DNA of 10,595 nt from Candidatus Caccocola faecipullorum. Lineage in GTDB: Bacteria; Synergistota; Synergistia; Synergistales; Synergistaceae. This document shows, in pieces, positions 6,896 through 10,595 of the stretch (position 1 is its first letter; every line of letters begins with the position of its first letter). The notes beneath the pieces are model-generated. The model saw nothing but the letters and a program-made list of their open reading frames with translations, was not told where the DNA came from and did no database searches. The stretch is taken from positions 1 to 10,595 of the forward strand of contig DVKA01000090.1 of NCBI GenBank assembly GCA_018716365.1, given 5' to 3'. The position numbers were made by a program, and so were the translations under genes.

Positions 6896-6934
6896 AAAAA
6901 AAGCCGGAGCGCAGCGGACGGGGCGCTCCGGCTT
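6896..6934 (-). terminator. Strong leftward terminator-like hairpin, no known gene served
   Basis: On the minus strand AAGCCGGAGCGC (6934-6923), 10-nt loop, GCGCTCCGGCTT (6912-6901), then TTTTT: a perfect 12-bp stem with a 7-T run, the strongest stem in the window. The loop sequence GCGGACGG (6914-6921, plus strand) is also complementary to CCGTCCGC at 6944-6951, giving an alternative pairing. It lies between divergent genes, where a terminator in this direction is not expected. Confidence 0.7.
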
Positions 6935-7068
6935 CGCGCCGCTCCGTCCGCGGGGCGCGCGGGCTTTCATTTTTTCGCGCCGGCCTTCCTCGCGCGCGGC
7001 GGCGTTTACTATGATAATATATGCACGAAAACTTCCCGCGCGGCGCGGGGCTGGAGGTCTGGCGCAAT

Positions 7069-7785
7069 ATGAGGAAAGACGACGCTGTTGTGTTCGCGCG
7101 CGGCGCGCGTGACGCCGTGCCTGTGATGCTCGGATATTTCGCAGTTTCGTTCACGCTCGGCATCGCGGCGAAGAACGCGGGGCTGACGCCGTTTCAGGCT
7201 TTTTTGAGCTCGCTGACTCAGGCTTCGTCTACGGGGCAGTTCGCGGGCTACATGATGATTTCTTCGTGTGCCTCATACGCCGCCGTCGCGCTGATGATTC
7301 TCGTCGCAAACGCGCGCTATATGCTGATGTCTTGCGCGATGAGCCAGAAGCTCGCGCCCGGCACGCCGCTGCGCCACCGCCTTGCGATCGCGGCGTATCT
7401 GACGGACGAGATTTTCGGCCTTTCCGTTACGAAGCCCGCGCCGGTGAACCCGTATTACAGCTACGGCATGGCGGCCTGCGCGGTCCCAGGCTGGTCGGTC
7501 GGAACGCTGCTCGGCGTCGTCGCGGGCAACGTGCTGCCCGTGAACGTCGTCGACGCGCTTTCGGCGGGCATCTTCGGAATGTTCATCGCGGTCATCGTGC
7601 CGCCAGCGCGCGGCGACAGGACGCTCGCGCTGCTTATCGCCGTTTCGATGGCGGCGAGCTTCATCTTCTCGCGCTTCAATTTCCTCGGCGTCTCAAGCGG
7701 CACGAGGACGATAATCCTCACGATAGCGATAGCGGGTGCGGCGGCTTTCCTCTTCCCGCTGAAGGAGGAGAGCGCCGGTGAATAA
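7069..7785 (+). CDS. azlC: Branched-chain amino acid export permease, large subunit (AzlC family)
   Basis: Integral membrane large subunit of the AzlCD (YgaZH-type, LIV-E family) exporter, which exports branched-chain amino acids and analogues. The sequence ARGARDAVPVMLGYFAVSFTLGIAAKNAGL near the N-terminus, followed by PFQAFLSSLTQASSTGQFAG and LMILVANARYMLMSCAMSQKL, is the conserved AzlC opening; the rest is a series of hydrophobic helices. I chose the ATG at 7069 (238 aa): GGAGG (7053-7057) lies 11 nt upstream, while the ATG at 7021 has no ribosome binding site and probably sits at the transcription start (TATGAT at 7010-7015). The spacing is slightly long, so 7021 (254 aa) remains possible. 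The stop overlaps the azlD start by 8 nt. Promoter is only partly visible, with no good -35. Confidence 0.92.
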   Translation: MRKDDAVVFARGARDAVPVMLGYFAVSFTLGIAAKNAGLTPFQAFLSSLTQASSTGQFAGYMMISSCASYAAVALMILVANARYMLMSCAMSQKLAPGTPLRHRLAIAAYLTDEIFGLSVTKPAPVNPYYSYGMAACAVPGWSVGTLLGVVAGNVLPVNVVDALSAGIFGMFIAVIVPPARGDRTLALLIAVSMAASFIFSRFNFLGVSSGTRTIILTIAIAGAAAFLFPLKEESAGE

Positions 7786-8083
7786 AGAAGTCTATATTTA
7801 TCTCTTCGTCATGGCGGCCGTAACTTATCTCATCCGCGTGCTGCCGCTCACCGTGATACGCGGCGAGATTAAAAATAAGCGCGTGCGCGCCTTCCTGCAC
7901 TACGTGCCGTACGTGACGCTCGCGGTGATGACATTCCCCGCGATTATGGAGTCCACAGGCAGCCAGGCCGCGGGCCTCGCGGCGCTCGTCGCGGGCGCTG
8001 CGCTCGCTTGGTTCGGCGGCAGCCTTTTTCAGGTCGCCGTCCTCTGCTGCGCCGTCGTCTTCGCCGTGAATATGTTTATGTAG
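7778..8083 (+). CDS. azlD: Branched-chain amino acid export permease, small subunit (AzlD family)
   Basis: Small membrane partner of AzlC, 101 residues, the usual length. It carries the characteristic TYLIRVLPLTVIR stretch (16-28) and the FLHYVPYVTLAVMTFPAI segment (39-56), then two more hydrophobic helices (about 64-81 and 84-101). Start is GTG at 7778, preceded by GAAGGAGGAG (7761-7770) with 7-nt spacing inside the end of azlC; the genes overlap by 8 nt, so translation is probably coupled. A terminator-like structure follows at 8106-8156. The two subunits are expected to work as one exporter; the real substrate cannot be told from sequence alone. Confidence 0.93.
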   Translation: MNKEVYIYLFVMAAVTYLIRVLPLTVIRGEIKNKRVRAFLHYVPYVTLAVMTFPAIMESTGSQAAGLAALVAGAALAWFGGSLFQVAVLCCAVVFAVNMFM

Positions 8084-8105
8084 AATTTGCGCGCCGGCCG
8101 CGGGA

Positions 8106-8156
8106 GGCGGAATTTTCGCCGCCTTCCAGCCGCGGCGCGGAAATTCCGCCGTTTTC
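8106..8156 (+). terminator. Terminator after azlD
   Basis: Nested stem: GGCGGAATTT (8106-8115) with AAATTCCGCC (8141-8150), and inside it CGCCGC (8117-8122) with GCGGCG (8132-8137), closed by a 9-nt loop; followed by GTTTTC. Long and stable, but the U tract is short. Confidence 0.6.
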
Positions 8157-8170
8157 ATACATTCAATAAA

Positions 8171-8191
8171 CTTGCGCAGGGTCTGCGTGAG
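8171..8191. promoter_or_regulatory. Dyad upstream of the FAH-family gene
   Basis: CTTGCGCAG (8171-8179), GGT, CTGCGTGAG (8183-8191): as RNA a 9-bp stem with two G-U pairs, with an exact CGCAG/CTGCG core. It may be an operator or a leader hairpin for the FAH/SDR operon; no convincing promoter boxes are seen between 8157 and 8207. Confidence 0.35.
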
Positions 8192-8223
8192 CCGTTGAAA
8201 TTTTTACGAGGGGGTTTTTACAG

Positions 8224-9132
8224 ATGAGATTGGCTACATTCCGCAAATGGAACGTCGAGCGCGCGGCGCTCGTGACGAAGAGCGGCCTGCTGCCGCTGAC
8301 GGCGCTCGGCCTGCGCGCGGGCTTCGAGCCGGAGAGCGAGATTCTCCCGCTCATTGAGAAGGAGCAGCTAGAGCCGCTGACCGAGTGGTACAACGCTGGC
8401 GGAAAGGCGGAAGCCGAAACGCTCGCCGAAAAAGAGGCGATTCCATACAACGAAGCGGTCTACGGCCCGCTTTACAGGAATCCGCAGAGGATTTTCGGCA
8501 TCGGCCTCAACTATAAAGACCACGCCGGAGACCTCGGCGAGAAGACGCCGCAGGTCTTCCCGGGCAGCTTCTACAAGCCTGCTTCGTGCATAGCCGGCCC
8601 GGGCGACGAGATAAAAATCCCCGCGCTGCCAGAGGCGCAGAAGACGACGGCCGAGGCCGAGCTCGGCGTCATTATCGGCAAAAAATGCAAGTTCATCGAA
8701 GAGAAGGACTGGCTCAAATATGTAGCTGGCTACACGACGATACTCGACATGACCGAAGAGTCGATACTGCGCCTCAACCCGCGCTACCTGACCATCGTCA
8801 AGGGCTTCGACACCTTCTTCACCTTCGGCCCGCAGCTCGTGACGCCAGACGAAGTGCCCGACGTCTCGGCGCTCGAAGTGGCGACCGTCCACAACGGCGA
8901 GATACACGCGAAGAACACCGTCTCGAACATGACCTTCAGCCCCTCGCGCCTCGTCGCGCTCGTCTCGCACATGCAGGGCTGGCTGCCCGGCGACATACTC
9001 TCGACCGGAACGCCGCGCGCGGTGCACATCCAGGACGGCGACGTCGCAGAATGCCGCATCACGGGGCCGGACGGCTTCGCCTTCGAACCGCTCGTCAACC
9101 CGGTAATCGACCTGAAAATCAGAAATAAATAA
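8224..9132 (+). CDS. Fumarylacetoacetate hydrolase (FAH)-family protein
   Basis: Metal-dependent enzyme of the FAH superfamily, whose members cleave or decarboxylate beta-diketo or oxo acids (fumarylpyruvate, oxaloacetate, 2,4-diketo-3-deoxy sugar acids). The 302-residue protein has an N-terminal FAH_N-like part (about 1-80) and the catalytic fold from about 88: IFGIGLNYKDHA (90-101), YKPASCIAGPGDEI (117-130), metal ligands Glu144 and Glu146 in TTAEAELGVIIGK, Asp175 in GYTTILDMTEES, KGFDTFFTFGP (193-203) and STGTPRAV (260-267). The usual NDxSARDxQ is replaced by LDMTEESIL, so it is a divergent member, though the metal-binding residues persist. GAGGGGG (8208-8214) lies 9 nt before the ATG. The SDR gene follows after 15 nt in one operon. 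Substrate unknown; by analogy with sugar-acid catabolism, a 2,4-diketo acid is one possibility, but the SDR looks catalytically atypical. Confidence 0.9.
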   Translation: MRLATFRKWNVERAALVTKSGLLPLTALGLRAGFEPESEILPLIEKEQLEPLTEWYNAGGKAEAETLAEKEAIPYNEAVYGPLYRNPQRIFGIGLNYKDHAGDLGEKTPQVFPGSFYKPASCIAGPGDEIKIPALPEAQKTTAEAELGVIIGKKCKFIEEKDWLKYVAGYTTILDMTEESILRLNPRYLTIVKGFDTFFTFGPQLVTPDEVPDVSALEVATVHNGEIHAKNTVSNMTFSPSRLVALVSHMQGWLPGDILSTGTPRAVHIQDGDVAECRITGPDGFAFEPLVNPVIDLKIRNK

Positions 9133-9147
9133 GAGGAGGAAATAAAC

Positions 9148-9936
9148 ATGGATCTCGGACTCAAAGACAAAAGCGCGCTCGTAATGGCCTCGAGCAGCGG
9201 ACTCGGCAAGGCGATAGCCTGCGAGCTCGCGCGCGAGGGCGCGAAGGTTATGATATTCTCGCCCTTCGAGGACCAGCTCAAGGAGGCGCAGGAGGACATC
9301 TTCAAGGAGACCGGAAACCGCCCCGAGTTCTTCACCGGCAGCATCACGAACCCCGACGACATAAAGAACCTCGTCAGGACGACCGCGGAGAAGTGCGGCC
9401 CGATATACGCGCTCGTCAACAACACCGGCGGCCCGAAGCCCGGCCCATTCGACGCCTTCAGCGACAAGGACTGGCAGGACGCCTATGAGCTCTGCCTGCT
9501 CTCCTACATCCGCACGATACGCGAGGTCCTTCCCTACATGCGCGAGCAGGGCGGCGGACGCATACTCTGCTCCACCTCGTCGTCGGTCAAGGCCGTCCTC
9601 GACAACCTCATCCTCTCGAACACCTTCCGCATGGGCGTCGTCGGCCTCGCCAAGACGCTATCGCAGGAGCTCGGGCGCGACAACATCCTCATCAACGTCA
9701 TAGCGCCCGGACGCATCGGCACCGCGCGCATCGACCAGCTCGACAAGATACGCGCCGAGAAGGCCGGCATCACCGTCGAAGAGCTCCAGAAAAAAGCCTT
9801 CGCGGGAATCCCGCTCGGCCGCTACGGACGCCCCGACGAATACGGCAAGCTCGCCGCCTTCCTCTGCGCGCCCTCGAACACCTTCATCACTGGCCAGACG
9901 GTGCTCGTCGACGGCGGAATGGTGAAGGCGATATAA
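9148..9936 (+). CDS. Atypical short-chain dehydrogenase/reductase (BKR-like SDR)
   Basis: A 262-residue Rossmann-fold protein of the SDR superfamily, resembling FabG-type 3-oxoacyl-ACP reductases in outline. The cofactor loop reads ASSSGLG (14-20) instead of TGxxxGxG; the usual NNAG is NNTGG (91-95). The catalytic region SSS (144-146) is present, but the YxxxK pair aligned by its GVVGL context is Ser157-x3-Arg161 (SNTFRMGVVGL), so both Tyr and Lys are replaced. PGRIGTARI (187-195) and the C-terminal ITGQTVLVDGG (247-257) are normal. This pattern matches the described subgroup of BKR-like SDRs without a canonical tetrad, so it should not be annotated as fabG. AGAGGAGG (9132-9139) lies 8 nt before the ATG, and the gene is 15 nt after the FAH gene. 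Activity is unknown: unusual mechanism or non-catalytic role. Confidence 0.9.
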   Translation: MDLGLKDKSALVMASSSGLGKAIACELAREGAKVMIFSPFEDQLKEAQEDIFKETGNRPEFFTGSITNPDDIKNLVRTTAEKCGPIYALVNNTGGPKPGPFDAFSDKDWQDAYELCLLSYIRTIREVLPYMREQGGGRILCSTSSSVKAVLDNLILSNTFRMGVVGLAKTLSQELGRDNILINVIAPGRIGTARIDQLDKIRAEKAGITVEELQKKAFAGIPLGRYGRPDEYGKLAAFLCAPSNTFITGQTVLVDGGMVKAI

Positions 9937-9972
9937 CTTCGCTGAGCTTTACGAAAGAGACGAAAACTCAAG

Positions 9973-10010
9973 GCGCGGGCCCCGCACATGCGCGGAGCCC
10001 GCGCTTTTTT
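9973..10010 (+). terminator. Terminator of the FAH-SDR operon
   Basis: GCGCGGGC (9973-9980) pairs with GCCCGCGC (9997-10004), followed at once by TTTTTT (10005-10010). Perfect 8-bp GC stem 36 nt after the SDR stop; the loop has further G/C pairing potential. Confidence 0.88.
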
Positions 10011-10028
10011 CCCTTCGCGCGCGCCGTA

Positions 10029-10056
10029 TTGACCGCCCGCATAAATATGCTATAGT
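10029..10056 (+). promoter_or_regulatory. Promoter of the EamA-family gene
   Basis: TTGACC (10029-10034), 16-nt spacer, TATAGT (10051-10056); both boxes 5/6 to consensus. Start of transcription expected near 10063, about 40 nt before the ATG. Confidence 0.78.
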
Positions 10057-10101
10057 CTGCGTAATCCGCGCTTAGGCGCAGGCGTTCGAAGGGATGGGAA
10101 A

Positions 10102-10595
10102 ATGAGGCTCAACAACTATTGGCGCGGCGCGCTGCTCGCGCTCACCGCCGCCGTCTGCTGGGGGATAATCAGCCCTGTCGCGAAGGTCCTCACCGCCGCG
10201 GGGATAGACCTGATGTCCGTGATGGTCTACCGCTCGCTCTTCACGCTCACGGCCTCCGGGCTTTTCCTCTTCTTCACGCACGGCGCCGAAGCCTTCCGCG
10301 TCGAAAGCGGATATCTTCGCTTTTACGTAATTTCCGGCACGCTCTCCGTCGCCTTCGCTGGCGGCGGCTTCCTGACCTCGCTCGAATATCTCTCCGTCGC
10401 CGAAGCGCTCGTCATCCACTACACGTTCCCGCTCGCGGCGATAATGGGCTCGCTTTACTTCACGCACGAGCGCCCGACCATTCTCCAGTGCGTCGCGGGC
10501 GTCCTCATAGTCTGCGGCGTGTTCATCGGCATGGGCGGCAGCCTGGGCGCGCTGATGAATATTTCGCTGCCCGGCCTCTTCTGGGGGCTGCTCGC
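10102..10595 (+). CDS. DMT-superfamily (EamA) transporter, 3'-truncated by window end
   Basis: Membrane exporter of the drug/metabolite transporter superfamily. Only the first 164 residues are in the window; full members have about 290-300 with two five-helix EamA repeats, so this is the first repeat and the start of the second. Hydrophobic helices are visible at about 8-32 (ALLALTAAVCWGIISPVAKV, with the typical WG near residue 20), 36-58, 73-92, 97-119 (SVAEALVIHYTFPLAAIMGSLYF) and 129-146; helix 6 starts near 153. The EALVIHYTFPL stretch is the conserved region preceding the family's E-x-P-T (HERPT, 122-126). Start ATG at 10102 follows a modest GGGATGGG (10091-10098) and a good promoter. 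Substrate unknown; amino acids or small metabolites are typical. Confidence 0.9.
   Translation, partial: MRLNNYWRGALLALTAAVCWGIISPVAKVLTAAGIDLMSVMVYRSLFTLTASGLFLFFTHGAEAFRVESGYLRFYVISGTLSVAFAGGGFLTSLEYLSVAEALVIHYTFPLAAIMGSLYFTHERPTILQCVAGVLIVCGVFIGMGGSLGALMNISLPGLFWGLL

Noticed and set aside
6870..6971. Minus-strand mini-frame (MKARAPRGRSG...) spanning the strong hairpin
   Set aside because: Its codons are dictated by the hairpin arms and its only purine-rich upstream stretch is about 12 nt or more from the ATG; more likely non-coding.
6332..7072. Plus-strand frame of 246 codons reaching the azlC start
   Set aside because: Ser/Ala-rich shadow crossing the QueG-like promoter and both hairpins; no ribosome binding site.
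10072..10467. Minus-strand frame of 131 codons
   Set aside because: Antisense to the EamA-family gene, which has a promoter, start and typical helices.

Overview
The window is GC-rich chromosomal DNA from a bacterium, compact and mostly in house-keeping or accessory-metabolism order. High GC combined with frequent ATA isoleucine codons, AGGAGG-type ribosome binding sites, a double [4Fe-4S] oxidoreductase and a MarR/nitroreductase pair suggest a strict or facultative anaerobe. I lean towards Synergistota (Cloacibacillus/Synergistes-like), but that rests on overall impression and is not proven by any single feature. No phage, transposase, CRISPR, tRNA or rRNA signature is visible.

Layout. (1) 1-2476, plus strand: glmS, a 113-aa predicted exported protein of unknown function, and a small GIY-YIG nuclease-family gene joined to it by an ATGA overlap. 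(2) 2473-3908: purA with its own promoter (the -35 overlaps the preceding stop codon) and a clear intrinsic terminator. (3) 4002-5151: a MarR-family regulator and a nitroreductase in one operon, with a 13-bp palindrome just downstream of the promoter as likely operator. (4) 5152-5928: a gene-poor stretch holding a nested symmetric palindromic element (5223-5388), a further strong hairpin, and a 40-aa minus-strand gene with a good promoter and ribosome binding site (5686-5808). (5) 5890-6817, minus strand: a QueG-like double [4Fe-4S] protein with promoter and terminator. (6) 6830-7015: a hairpin-rich region between divergent genes, including two terminator-like structures that point left and serve no annotated gene. 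(7) 7069-8156: azlC-azlD, a two-subunit branched-chain amino acid exporter, with terminator. (8) 8224-10010: a fumarylacetoacetate hydrolase-family enzyme and an atypical SDR with a degenerate catalytic site, one operon, terminated. (9) 10029-10595: a promoter and the first half of a DMT/EamA transporter cut by the window edge.

How they work together: glmS (amino-sugar supply for the envelope) and purA (AMP synthesis) are core metabolism. MarR/nitroreductase looks like an inducible redox or xenobiotic-response unit. azlCD and the EamA protein are metabolite exporters. The FAH/SDR pair probably acts on a beta-diketone or oxo-acid, but its pathway cannot be read from the window. The most notable unexplained items are the 5223-5388 element, the 40-aa gene, and the orphan leftward terminators at 6833-6934.
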